From positions 1 to 25,929 of the forward strand of contig JAQTMA010000036.1 of NCBI GenBank assembly GCA_028714615.1: DNA of 25,929 nucleotides, read 5' to 3'. The notes beneath the pieces were generated by a model. That model saw only the letters and a list, made by a program, of their open reading frames with translations. It made no database searches and had not been told where the DNA came from. The translations under genes were made by a program, and so were the position numbers. Shown piece by piece: positions 14,200 through 21,729 of the stretch. Positions within the stretch are counted from its first letter, which is position 1, and every line of letters begins with the position of its first letter. Source of the stretch: Anaerolineaceae bacterium (GTDB lineage Bacteria > Chloroflexota > Anaerolineae > Anaerolineales > Anaerolineaceae).

Positions 14200-15246
14200 T
14201 CAAATCACTTCCAGGGGAGTCCCGGTGTTCTCGAACACGGATTGTTCATTAGCGGGGACGAGTGGGGAAGTCCACCGGTAGATCCAGCGGGCGGCAGAAG
14301 GGGAGAGGTTGATACACCCATGGCTGCGTCGCTTCCCAAAGTCATTGTGCCAATACGTTCCATGGAATGAAATCCCATCTTCGGTAAAGTAGCAGATCCA
14401 GGGCACTCCAGGAAGGTCATAGGAATTTGGGGCGGCTCGGTCTCCCGCGGCCATATGCCGGGATGGTCGTTTGCGATTAATGATGTAGCGTCCCGGTTCG
14501 GTGGAGTAATTGCCCGAAGCGAATCGAGCTCCGGTGGCGGCGCGGGCCATGAAGACCGGGCGATTGTCCTCGTAGGCTACCACAGCCTGGCGGTCCAGAC
14601 GCACCTCGATGCGCTTCTTTTCTGCCGGGACTTCAGGCGATAACGGGGTGAGTTCTTGGGGTGAAATGAGGTGGATGTGCGTGGCCAGGACATAATAACT
14701 TGATTTCAGTTTGTCATCCAGCAAGCCATACCAAATGTTTTGATCACCGTCGATTTGCCTGGAGGTGACCCAATGGGTAGTGGCGTAATAAAGCCGGTAT
14801 ACGACTGGGTTTCCTGGGGAAGGACCTTCACGGGCTTCGGTATAAGGCACGGTGACCTCACCCAATTGACCTTCTGCCGGAAGAACCGTTACCGGTGGAT
14901 TCAGGTCGATGCGAACGGGTTGCACGCTCCCAGAGTGTACGAAGCCATCCTCTCCCAAGCGGTACCATACCCGGTTATACGGGGGATCATTATCGCCGAT
15001 GGTGACCTGGTTCAATGGGACCACCAGGTCCTTCCATAGATACTTTACAACTTTATTGGAGCGAGAGGGACTGGGATACACCGGGACGGTTGATTCAAGC
15101 ATACGCCCAAGCTGTCCAGATAGGGCTTCGCTTTGGGCGGAGGCAATGCCGGTGGAGAAGGGTAGAATTAACCCCGCCAGTCCGAGACTTCCGATTTTGA
15201 GGAAATCTCGCCGAGAGAGAGATGCGGGGCGGGTGAGCAAGCCCAT
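14200..15246 (-). CDS. Tat-exported L,D-transpeptidase (YkuD) with SH3-like repeats
   Basis: YkuD enzymes make 3-3 cross-links in peptidoglycan or attach proteins to it, outside the cell. The 348-residue protein begins with a twin-arginine signal (SRRDFLK at 11-17, hydrophobic GLAGLILPFSTGI, and ASA before Q). Two SH3b-like segments follow (about 45-110 and 128-200), then the YkuD domain to the C-terminus. The active site is H309 and C311 in RSHGCINLS, with HGTYWHNDFG before it. The start at ATG 15246 is 4 bases after the stop of the upstream transpeptidase, which suggests translational coupling, since no good Shine-Dalgarno is seen. The frame is open 30 codons further upstream but that would overlap the neighbour. 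It is the third gene of the amidase-transpeptidase operon. Confidence 0.93.
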   Translation of the reverse strand: MGLLTRPASLSRRDFLKIGSLGLAGLILPFSTGIASAQSEALSGQLGRMLESTVPVYPSPSRSNKVVKYLWKDLVVPLNQVTIGDNDPPYNRVWYRLGEDGFVHSGSVQPVRIDLNPPVTVLPAEGQLGEVTVPYTEAREGPSPGNPVVYRLYYATTHWVTSRQIDGDQNIWYGLLDDKLKSSYYVLATHIHLISPQELTPLSPEVPAEKKRIEVRLDRQAVVAYEDNRPVFMARAATGARFASGNYSTEPGRYIINRKRPSRHMAAGDRAAPNSYDLPGVPWICYFTEDGISFHGTYWHNDFGKRRSHGCINLSPSAARWIYRWTSPLVPANEQSVFENTGTPLEVI

Positions 15247-15250
15247 TGAA

Positions 15251-16552
15251 TTAGTTGTGGATGTTAACCAGGGTGCCGATTTCAGCCCAACTGTAGATCC
15301 AGGCGGCGTCTTCCGTGCGCAGATTAACGCAGCCATGACTCATCGGCGTCCCGAAGTTGTGGTGCCAATAGGTGCCATGCAAGCCGTAGCCATCGTAGAA
15401 ATACATGACATACGGAACATTGGGCAAATCATAACCAGGTCCAACCATTCTGGCAGAAGCATACTTGACGTATATGTGGAATTCTCCGGTGACGGTAGGA
15501 TGCGCCCAGGTGCCGGTAGAAACCAGAAAAGATCCAACCAATTGGTTGCCTTCATAGGCATACACCATCTGCTGAGAAAGGTCTACGTCGACCCAGCGGG
15601 TGCTCTCCGTCACCTCCGTTGGAATTACGACCCCTTCAGGGCTGGGCAGCGATTGGGTTGGAGGCGGGGGCAGGGTCGCAGTGGGTGCAGGGGTGTTGGT
15701 GGCAGTAGGAGTTGGGGTAAAAGTCGCAGTTGAGGTCGCGGTGGGCGTATTGGTTGGGGTAGCGGTTGGGGTGAAGGTTGCAGTCGGAGTAAACGTGGCT
15801 GTGGCGGTGGGGGTGATGGATGGCTTGGAAAGGGGGGCGACCGCTTTGGCGACGGCAGGCTGCGGCGCGATGAAGCGCAAGAAACCTGGCGCACCACCCC
15901 AGGCAACCAGACCTGCAGAAATGACGAGCACCAACGCCAGGAGCGGAAAGATATTGGTCCGGCGCGATGCCAGGTCATCTTCTGGAATCAATTTGAGGGT
16001 GGGTGGGATGCGGTGCGGTCGGGTGATCGGAGCGGAGTCTGTTTGTTGAAGTGGGGTGTCAAAGGTTATCGGCTCAGCCGCTGAGAGAACGCCTTCGGGT
16101 TCGGATGGAAACGCGGGTTCCTCGGATAGGAGGGGCGAGGCGCCGGGCTGTGCTGGAACCTCCGCCGGCGGTTCCGGTTGAGCCTGTGGTTCGGTGGGCG
16201 CCGGGTGAGAGGCAGGCTCAGCAGGGGTGGGGCCGGGCGAATCTGCCGCAACCAGGTCGGGAGCAGGGGGTGGGGTTTCGTGGTGGACAGAGCGGAAGCG
16301 TTGTGCTGCCCAATGCATTCCCTGGCGCGCTCGTTCGCTGTGTGGATTGATCTCCAGTGCGTGACGTAGATATACCAGGCTATCCTGGGGATCGGCCACC
16401 GCGGCTAGCACCAGCCAGGGATCTTCCAGGTTGGGAGCCAGGGTGGTTGCTTCTTGGGCCAGGCGGCGAGCCTCCCCACGCTCTCCCCGGCGTAGGGCTT
16501 GCATGGCTTCTTGAACAGCAGCGAAGGCGACGGAATGCGGGTCAGGGCTCAT
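15251..16552 (-). CDS. Membrane-anchored L,D-transpeptidase (YkuD) with TPR-like N-terminus
   Basis: This 433-residue YkuD enzyme is built for membrane anchoring. Residues 1-90 are TPR-like helices in the cytoplasm (AVQEAMQALRRGERGEARRL, HALEINPHSERAR). A Pro/Glu-rich segment runs to about 200, a membrane helix covers about 201-221 (IFPLLALVLVISAGLVAW), and a Thr/Pro tandem linker (FTPTATFTPTATPTNTPTAT and similar) spans 245-300. The YkuD domain fills 318-433, with LHGTYWHHNFG and active-site MSHGCVNL (H406, C408). The ATG at 16552 overlaps the amidase TGA as ATGA, which decides the start. Both transpeptidases share the same catalytic pattern but have different export modes, so they may act at different sites in the wall. 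Confidence 0.93.
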   Translation of the reverse strand: MSPDPHSVAFAAVQEAMQALRRGERGEARRLAQEATTLAPNLEDPWLVLAAVADPQDSLVYLRHALEINPHSERARQGMHWAAQRFRSVHHETPPPAPDLVAADSPGPTPAEPASHPAPTEPQAQPEPPAEVPAQPGASPLLSEEPAFPSEPEGVLSAAEPITFDTPLQQTDSAPITRPHRIPPTLKLIPEDDLASRRTNIFPLLALVLVISAGLVAWGGAPGFLRFIAPQPAVAKAVAPLSKPSITPTATATFTPTATFTPTATPTNTPTATSTATFTPTPTATNTPAPTATLPPPPTQSLPSPEGVVIPTEVTESTRWVDVDLSQQMVYAYEGNQLVGSFLVSTGTWAHPTVTGEFHIYVKYASARMVGPGYDLPNVPYVMYFYDGYGLHGTYWHHNFGTPMSHGCVNLRTEDAAWIYSWAEIGTLVNIHN

Positions 16553-17370
16553 GGTTGTCCGGGGGTAGGGGTGGCAGCGACTTCTTCGTTGTGGATGAAG
16601 CACAAGAGGCCAGCGCTGATGCCATGAGCAACCACATCGGGGTGTTCAGTCAGGATTTGCCGGTCGAGATTCAGGAACCCGGTTTCAATCACCGCGGCCG
16701 TTGTTTTACTATTAATTTCGTTGAATGCATGGTAATTGGTCATGTCCGGGGTGATACTATTGTAATGGTAGCGCATCCCGGTGATATTTTTGTAGCGATC
16801 GACCAGGCAATCCGTCAGTTTTTGGGCTTTCTCCGGGTAAGCACTGGAGAGCGCCGACGCCACCTTAAAGCCGGTAGCCTGGTCATTGATGTAATTGCAG
16901 GAATCATTGTGGATGGAGAGGAGCACCAACCCTTGATACTGCACCAGGCGCTTGTCGAACTCTTCCAGCAAATCCACCTTGAAGCCTTCGTTGACCAGGT
17001 TCTGTTTGACCAGCGTGGCGATTCGCAGGTTTACATCCGCCTCCGTCAACCCGTCTGCGCAAACCGCCCCGGAGTCATTGCCCCAATGCCCGGCCACGAT
17101 CCCTATGATCGGCTCTGGCAATGCCGTTGGCGTTCCAAGGCCGGGTTGTACCGTCTGATTGGGTAACAAGGCAATCGCCATCTTCTCGGTCAGGTTGGCT
17201 GAGAAGAGGTTGGCGGGGGTCCACAAGGTGAACAGGGTGGCAACCAGGATGGCAACACCGAGCACCGTTTGCAGCGCGCGCCAGCCTGAAAAGTGTGACT
17301 GAGCGGCAGCAGGTGGGTTTGGCTCGGCAGGAGGATTGGGGGGAGCAGCGGGCTCGGCAGGAGTGTCCAT
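16549..17370 (-). CDS. Membrane-anchored N-acetylmuramoyl-L-alanine amidase (Amidase_3)
   Basis: This 273-residue zinc amidase cuts the bond between N-acetylmuramic acid and L-alanine in peptidoglycan. Residues 1-30 are a Pro/Ala-rich cytoplasmic tail, residues about 33-54 a membrane helix (LQTVLGVAILVATLFTLW), and the Amidase_3 domain covers about 87-262. Zinc and catalytic residues are visible: H95 in VAGHWG, E110 in GLTEADVNLRI, H154 in LLSIHNDS and E229 in AAVIETGFLNL. A short Pro/Thr tail ends the protein. It is the first gene of a three-gene wall operon, with ATGA overlap to the next. It is divergent from the flavin reductase; the 141-base spacer holds a promoter for the other strand. 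Confidence 0.93.
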   Translation of the reverse strand: MDTPAEPAAPPNPPAEPNPPAAAQSHFSGWRALQTVLGVAILVATLFTLWTPANLFSANLTEKMAIALLPNQTVQPGLGTPTALPEPIIGIVAGHWGNDSGAVCADGLTEADVNLRIATLVKQNLVNEGFKVDLLEEFDKRLVQYQGLVLLSIHNDSCNYINDQATGFKVASALSSAYPEKAQKLTDCLVDRYKNITGMRYHYNSITPDMTNYHAFNEINSKTTAAVIETGFLNLDRQILTEHPDVVAHGISAGLLCFIHNEEVAATPTPGQP

Positions 17371-17431
17371 AGTGACTATGATAGTACCTTAATTCTGGAG
17401 AAAAGGGCAAGGGTTTGCCCGTGCGATGGTC

Positions 17432-17460
17432 TTGACGCTTTCCCCTGCTGCAGGTATAAA
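17432..17460 (+). promoter_or_regulatory. Sigma-70-type promoter of flavin reductase operon
   Basis: TTGACG (17432-17437) and TATAAA (17455-17460) are exactly 17 bases apart. The predicted start point is about 45 bases before the ATG at 17512. A small inverted repeat, GGGCAA/TTGCCC (17405-17420), lies just upstream of the -35. Confidence 0.8.
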
Positions 17461-17511
17461 GAGAGGAAATCAAGCCGTATATCGACCGGGATAAAGGCAA
17501 ATCGTCTGGTC

Positions 17512-18015
17512 ATGGAATCTCAACTCTATCCATTCGCCGATCCAGAATCCATGCGCCTGGCCATGCGCCATTGGGTGGCAGGGGTAACGATCGTTACCAG
17601 CGTCAGCCAGGGCATCCAGCATGGGATGACGGTCAGCTCATTTACATCCATCTCGCTCATCCCGCCCATGATCCTGGTATCGCTGGAGCGCGCAACGCGC
17701 ACCTATGCGTTGGTAGCACAATCCGGTGTTTTTGGAGTGAGCATCCTGCGCCTCGAACAGGAACAGTTGTCTGAGCGTTTTGCCGGGCGGATCGGATCCG
17801 AAGATGACCGTTTTAATGGAGTCGATACCTTCTCTCTGGTCTCTCCCGTACCCCTGATCCAGGGGGCATTGGCTGTGTTTGATTGTCGGGTTGCGAATTC
17901 GTTTCCAGCCGGTACGTCCACTGTTTTCCTGGCTGAGGTGATCGCCGCAGCCAGCACTGAAGGCGGCGATCCGCTGGTCTATACCAATCGTTCCTACCAC
18001 CGGTTAGCACAATGA
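17512..18015 (+). CDS. Flavin reductase-like FMN-binding protein
   Basis: The 167-residue protein belongs to the flavin reductase-like (split-barrel FMN-binding) family, whose members reduce FMN or FAD with NAD(P)H in the cytoplasm, often to supply a monooxygenase. Typical features are AMRHWVAGVTIVTS at the start, then GMTVSSFTSISLIPPMILVS, where the flavin phosphate binds, RTYALVAQSGVFGVSIL, and a C-terminal FLAEVIAA with PLVYTNRSYHRL. Length is normal for the family. No monooxygenase is found nearby. The start ATG at 17512 has only a weak Shine-Dalgarno (AAAGG about 14 bases upstream). The gene overlaps the AMMECR1 gene by ATGA, so the two are co-translated from the promoter at 17432-17460. 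Confidence 0.9.
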   Translation: MESQLYPFADPESMRLAMRHWVAGVTIVTSVSQGIQHGMTVSSFTSISLIPPMILVSLERATRTYALVAQSGVFGVSILRLEQEQLSERFAGRIGSEDDRFNGVDTFSLVSPVPLIQGALAVFDCRVANSFPAGTSTVFLAEVIAAASTEGGDPLVYTNRSYHRLAQ

Positions 18016-18602
18016 ATCCACAACCTTTATCCACGGCCGATCGAGATTGTTTGTTGCAACTAGCGCGCCAGACGCTCGCTTTTGGAGTAGACGGTAAGCC
18101 AGCGCCAGCAATCAATCTGGAGGAGTTTCCTCCGCATTTGCGAGAACCGGGGGCTACTTTCGTCACGCTGACCGAAGACGGTGAATTGCGCGGGTGCGTA
18201 GGCGCCCTGGAAGCTTATCAGAGCCTGGTGGAAGATGTCGTCGAACACGCCGCGGCAGCCGCCTTCCACGATTACCGCTTTCCACCCTTGCAGGAATGCG
18301 AACTCCCTTTGATTCACATCGAGATCTCGGTCCTGTCCCCACCGGTTCTCCTGGAATACACTACTCCGGATGATTTAATGGAGAAGCTGCGTCCAGGGGT
18401 GGATGGAGTACTTCTCCTTGACGGCTTCCGCCGGTCTACGTTTTTACCGCAGGTTTGGCAAATGCTTCCCACTCCGGACCGGTTTATGGAGCACCTCTGT
18501 CTGAAAATGGACGCTCCAGGTGATTTGTGGCGGCGCAAGCACCTCACGGTGTACCTATACCAGGTTGAATCATTCGAAGAAGAGATAACCAACCCTTCCT
18601 GA
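18012..18602 (+). CDS. AMMECR1-domain protein
   Basis: The 196-residue protein has the AMMECR1 fold over nearly its whole length. Signature parts are FVTLTEDGELRGCVGALEA (LRGCVG at 59-64), HAAAAAFHDYRFPPL, IEISVLSPP, DGVLLLDGFRRSTFLPQVW and a C-terminal LYQVESFEE. In many bacteria and archaea this protein (AmmeMemoRadiSam protein A) is linked to Memo and radical-SAM proteins, and its function is still poorly defined. Neither partner is in this window. The ATG overlaps the flavin reductase stop by four bases, so the two products may share a redox-related role, which is an inference. It converges on the DUF970 gene with a one-base gap and no terminator. Confidence 0.93.
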   Translation: MNPQPLSTADRDCLLQLARQTLAFGVDGKPAPAINLEEFPPHLREPGATFVTLTEDGELRGCVGALEAYQSLVEDVVEHAAAAAFHDYRFPPLQECELPLIHIEISVLSPPVLLEYTTPDDLMEKLRPGVDGVLLLDGFRRSTFLPQVWQMLPTPDRFMEHLCLKMDAPGDLWRRKHLTVYLYQVESFEEEITNPS

Positions 18603-18603
18603 T

Positions 18604-18870
18604 CTATACGCGTGTGAAGTGCTCAACCGGTAGCACGAAGATGGTTGCACGGTGAGCTCCCGGCTCCGAGGGCGGAGCCAGGTTATCGCGGATCAGGTTC
18701 ATCCCCTGCTCTACCTGTGCATCCTCTACGCCGATGAGCAAGGTGGTCGAACCGCGCCGCAAGAATCCCCCGGTAGATGCGACCAGGGTGACCCTGAAAC
18801 CTTGAGCAGTGAGGGCGCGTGAAACCGGATCGTTATCGTTATCTCGGACAATGGCTATGATCAGTTTCAT
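18604..18870 (-). CDS. PstA-like cyclic-di-AMP receptor (DUF970), short form
   Basis: This 88-residue protein matches the DUF970/PstA (DarA) family of PII-like trimers that bind cyclic di-AMP in Firmicutes. It begins MKLIIAIVRDNDNDPVSRAL and has FRVTLVASTGGFLRRGSTTL with LLIGVEDAQVEQGMNLI, which includes the ligand-binding glycine loop. It ends ATIFVLPVEHF, the usual last strand. The usual length is about 109 residues; here the B-loop between the middle helix and the last strand is cut to about PPSEPGAHR, so it is a short form. Start ATG 18870 lies 2 bases after the stop of the second copy, so the pair is coupled. Binding to cyclic di-AMP is inferred, and no cyclase is seen in the window. Confidence 0.9.
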   Translation of the reverse strand: MKLIIAIVRDNDNDPVSRALTAQGFRVTLVASTGGFLRRGSTTLLIGVEDAQVEQGMNLIRDNLAPPSEPGAHRATIFVLPVEHFTRV

Positions 18871-18872
18871 GG

Positions 18873-19220
18873 CTAGATTTCCTCGTAATGTTCGACATCC
18901 AGGGCAAAAATGGTAGCGCCGCCAATGGTGATTGGGGTCGGGGCTGGCAAGGGCAAGGGTGCGCTCTCGAGGGGTACGGCGATATATTCCACCCGCTGGC
19001 GGCAATTCTTTTGGAGCGCTTCCATCGCTGCAGCCTCCTTTCCCTGGGGGAGGCCGATCAACAGGGAAACGTTCCTTCGCCCCAAGAATCCCCCCACGCT
19101 GGGTAGACGGGTAACCGTCAGTTGGAGTTCTTGAAGCGCCTGCGTTGCCAAATCGGCATCCTGTGACTGTACCACTGCAATCAGCATGAGCGATCGGGTG
19201 GTTGCATCGGGATTGGCCAT
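18873..19220 (-). CDS. PstA-like cyclic-di-AMP receptor (DUF970), full-length form
   Basis: This 115-residue protein is a second DUF970 member, located directly before the short form. It has LMLIAVVQSQDADLATQALQ, then VTRLPSVGGFLGRRNVSLL, IGLPQGKEAAAMEAL, and the complete B-loop region ending TIGGATIFALDVEHYEEI. It has a longer N-terminus (MANPDATTRS) than usual. The two copies clearly differ in sequence, so they are old paralogues and not a recent duplication. Because the family forms homotrimers with ligand bound at subunit interfaces, a mixed trimer is possible. GAGG (AAGGAGG) precedes the ATG. The role of either copy in this organism is not known. Confidence 0.9.
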   Translation of the reverse strand: MANPDATTRSLMLIAVVQSQDADLATQALQELQLTVTRLPSVGGFLGRRNVSLLIGLPQGKEAAAMEALQKNCRQRVEYIAVPLESAPLPLPAPTPITIGGATIFALDVEHYEEI

Positions 19221-19228
19221 ACGCCTCC

Positions 19229-21598
19229 TTATCGGTTCGGGTGAAAACCGCGCTCCTGGGTTACCAGGAAGGATCCAGATCCGGTTACTGTAGTAGTCTG
19301 CCCATTTGGAAAAGTGATATCGGTCTGGTCGGGATTTTGTATCACTTTGAGTCCTCGATATTTTACAACAAATGGCCAGGGAGCGGGGCCGTTTCCGGTG
19401 ATGATCATTTTCCAGGGAGTTCGCAGGTCGATCCCCCTGATCTTTAGCAGGAGATCGAGGGGAATCAGGCCACCCAGATGATCGTGTTCCCCGGAAGGCT
19501 GCCCGCTGCCGCCCATGTGTTGGCGAAAGAATGCCCCAGACTTGTCCAACGAGATCGCCGCGCTCTTTACGAGGGCGGAGAAAAGATCGACTGCCTCTTG
19601 CCGATATTGGTATTCAAGCAATCCTTCCAACACCAGGCAGTTCCACGGAATCAGCACATGAGATTGGGGATCATCCGGCAGGCAAGTCAGCCCGTACGGT
19701 TGGGCGTAGTGTTTCATCAAGCGCGCTACCATCAGGCCAGCCTGTTCGGGGGTGGGAATTCCTGCCCAGAGAGGGAAAAACAGAGACAGATCCTGTCCAT
19801 CCAGGGGTGGGGTAGAAATGCTCATTTCTTCCATGAACAGCCCCGTTACTTCCACCCGGTCGATCGCCGAGAAAACCGCCTGAGAGCTAGCCCAACCTAC
19901 TTCCTGTGACCATTGCCAACTCCGGGGCAGAAGGCTCTCTTCGATGGGGCCCTCTTGATTCCGGCCAAAAACACGCACATGGATGGATTGCCCGGAAGCA
20001 GGCGCCGTTTCTACCCGGAAGATCAACCGCTGACTGGTGGCCAACTCGCGATCCAGAAGGATGACGCCATGCACCGCACCCTGATAGATGCACTCCCCAG
20101 GCGAGCCGGTGTGTGTATCGCGGTCCCGGTAGCGGTAGGAACTCGTTGTCGCATCCCAGGTAGATTGGACTGCATCACGTATCTTTCCAGCCTGGGCATC
20201 CAATGATGGAATATCATTTTCACGACCCAGACAGCGGGCAATTTGCATCATCGAGCGGAACTCGCGAAACAGGCAGGCGCCCAGCGCCGGCGATTCGACT
20301 GCGCTTATTTCCGCTCCCTGCCCGGACGGATGCCACCGGTCGAACAACGGAATATCTTCCAACGCAGCCTGGTAGGGGTGATCCCATTCTGGATAACCAT
20401 CCGCGTCCCGGTCATGTTCTCGGCTGAACCAGGCGGCCAGGTATCGCTGGAGCGCTGGATACGTTTCTCGCAAAAGATTTGGGTTTTCTCCCTCGAGTGA
20501 AGCTCGCCAGGCCAGTGTCGCCAGGATGGGTTGGGCATGCAACCAGCCGCGTTGACCGGCAAGACCGACCTTCCAATCGGTTTGTCCCGACAGGTCTTGC
20601 CCGGTGAGTTGGTTACGAACAAAACCTTCTACCAGTGCGGCCGCACCGGGAAGGTAGATTCTGGAAATCGCCAGACTCTGGAAAGCAGTCTGCCCGCTCC
20701 ATAGCGGGCCATAATCCATTCCGTCTCCGGACTGCGACCATCCCTGGTCAGGCAGGCGCGCGACCACGAAACTGGCAGCCGGCAATGCCGTGGTAGGGCT
20801 CATTAATAGGCGGAAGGCGGCGTCTTGTGATTGTTGGAACACCCGGTCCATTTCTATAGAGCCCGTGTTTACCAATATACGGTCGTGAGTATTTATCATC
20901 TCGATGCGCGTCAGTTCTGCCTCCCACGGGCGGGCAGTTGCTTTGCGCACCTCTTCAAAAGACTCGGATTGGGATGGTAACGAAGCCAGCGCCCAGGTGA
21001 GCTGCCTGGTTTCGCCCGGCGCCAGATCGGTTTCAATCGCCAGTGAGGGTTGTGATCCATTCCCGGGTTCAGGACCGCCAGTCAAAAAGAGCACCGGGTT
21101 AAGCCCTCTGGTTTTCCCAGCGAGCATGCTGGTCACCTGGGATTGAAATGGAGCCATAGGCTCGCCTTCGTCCATGAGCACCAATTGACCGGTCTGCTCG
21201 AGGATGATCTTTTGCCGGATTTCCCCGGAATTTGAAATGTGCAGCCGGCCAACCAATAGCCACGATTCCGGAACCCAATACTCAGCAAAAACGTCTATGT
21301 CGGGAAATGGAGAGAAGCGTACCGCGCATGCATTGGGATACACCCAGGCCAACTCGGGTCTTTGGGTGAAATCAACCGGATCGCAGACTGCAGCTCCGCC
21401 CTGAATGAAGTTAGGATAGATGCGCATGGATCGCACCCGCAGTCCGTAGGTGGTTTGGATTGCCAACGCAGGCGGCTCGCCTCCCCCCAGGTGCAGTTCC
21501 CACACCTGGTCGTCGATGTATCGCGTTGTAGACAACCGGGCGTCGGCAGCCAGAAGAATAGAAATCGGACTGTTCGTGCCCGTATTGGTTGGATTCAT
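19229..21598 (-). CDS. Large (alpha/alpha)6-barrel glycosidase-like protein
   Basis: The 789-residue protein has an N-terminal beta-sandwich-like region (about 1-230) and a central helical toroid (about 240-650) of the six-hairpin glycosidase type. Recognisable toroid parts are WSQSGDGMDYGPLWSGQTAF (288-306), RDADGYPEWDHPYQ (397-410), EISAVESPALGACLF (430-444) and LFFPLWAGIPTPEQA near 630. This resembles GH63/GH15-like trimming glucosidases and mannosylglycerate-type hydrolases. The two catalytic acids cannot be assigned with certainty. There is no signal peptide, so it is likely cytoplasmic. The start ATG 21598 has a weak Shine-Dalgarno. It is divergent from the PBP gene, with which it shares an operator-like palindrome, but nothing links their functions. 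The 8-base gap to the DUF970 pair suggests one transcript. Confidence 0.65.
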   Translation of the reverse strand: MNPTNTGTNSPISILLAADARLSTTRYIDDQVWELHLGGGEPPALAIQTTYGLRVRSMRIYPNFIQGGAAVCDPVDFTQRPELAWVYPNACAVRFSPFPDIDVFAEYWVPESWLLVGRLHISNSGEIRQKIILEQTGQLVLMDEGEPMAPFQSQVTSMLAGKTRGLNPVLFLTGGPEPGNGSQPSLAIETDLAPGETRQLTWALASLPSQSESFEEVRKATARPWEAELTRIEMINTHDRILVNTGSIEMDRVFQQSQDAAFRLLMSPTTALPAASFVVARLPDQGWSQSGDGMDYGPLWSGQTAFQSLAISRIYLPGAAALVEGFVRNQLTGQDLSGQTDWKVGLAGQRGWLHAQPILATLAWRASLEGENPNLLRETYPALQRYLAAWFSREHDRDADGYPEWDHPYQAALEDIPLFDRWHPSGQGAEISAVESPALGACLFREFRSMMQIARCLGRENDIPSLDAQAGKIRDAVQSTWDATTSSYRYRDRDTHTGSPGECIYQGAVHGVILLDRELATSQRLIFRVETAPASGQSIHVRVFGRNQEGPIEESLLPRSWQWSQEVGWASSQAVFSAIDRVEVTGLFMEEMSISTPPLDGQDLSLFFPLWAGIPTPEQAGLMVARLMKHYAQPYGLTCLPDDPQSHVLIPWNCLVLEGLLEYQYRQEAVDLFSALVKSAAISLDKSGAFFRQHMGGSGQPSGEHDHLGGLIPLDLLLKIRGIDLRTPWKMIITGNGPAPWPFVVKYRGLKVIQNPDQTDITFPNGQTTTVTGSGSFLVTQERGFHPNR

Positions 21599-21623
21599 GG
21601 CCGTCTTCTGGTACCAAAGGATT

Positions 21624-21645
21624 TTGTGCTAGAATGATAGCACAA
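21624..21645. promoter_or_regulatory. Palindrome over divergent -10 boxes, glycosidase/PBP spacer
   Basis: TTGTGCTA and TAGCACAA form perfect 8-bp arms around a 6-base centre. On the plus strand TAGAAT (21630-21635) could be a -10 for the PBP gene. On the minus strand TATCAT could be a -10 for the glycosidase. A repressor bound here would cover both. No regulator gene is adjacent. Confidence 0.5.
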
Positions 21646-21729
21646 TTGTTAGTGTGACCAAGCCCAATCTACATCTCATAACAACAACGACGGCAATTAT
21701 CCCGCCGAGTCAACAGGTATGATTCCGAA

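Noticed and set aside
15600..16049. Plus-strand open frame rich in Val/Gly repeats
   Set aside because: It is the antisense reading of the Thr/Pro linker codons of the membrane-anchored transpeptidase.
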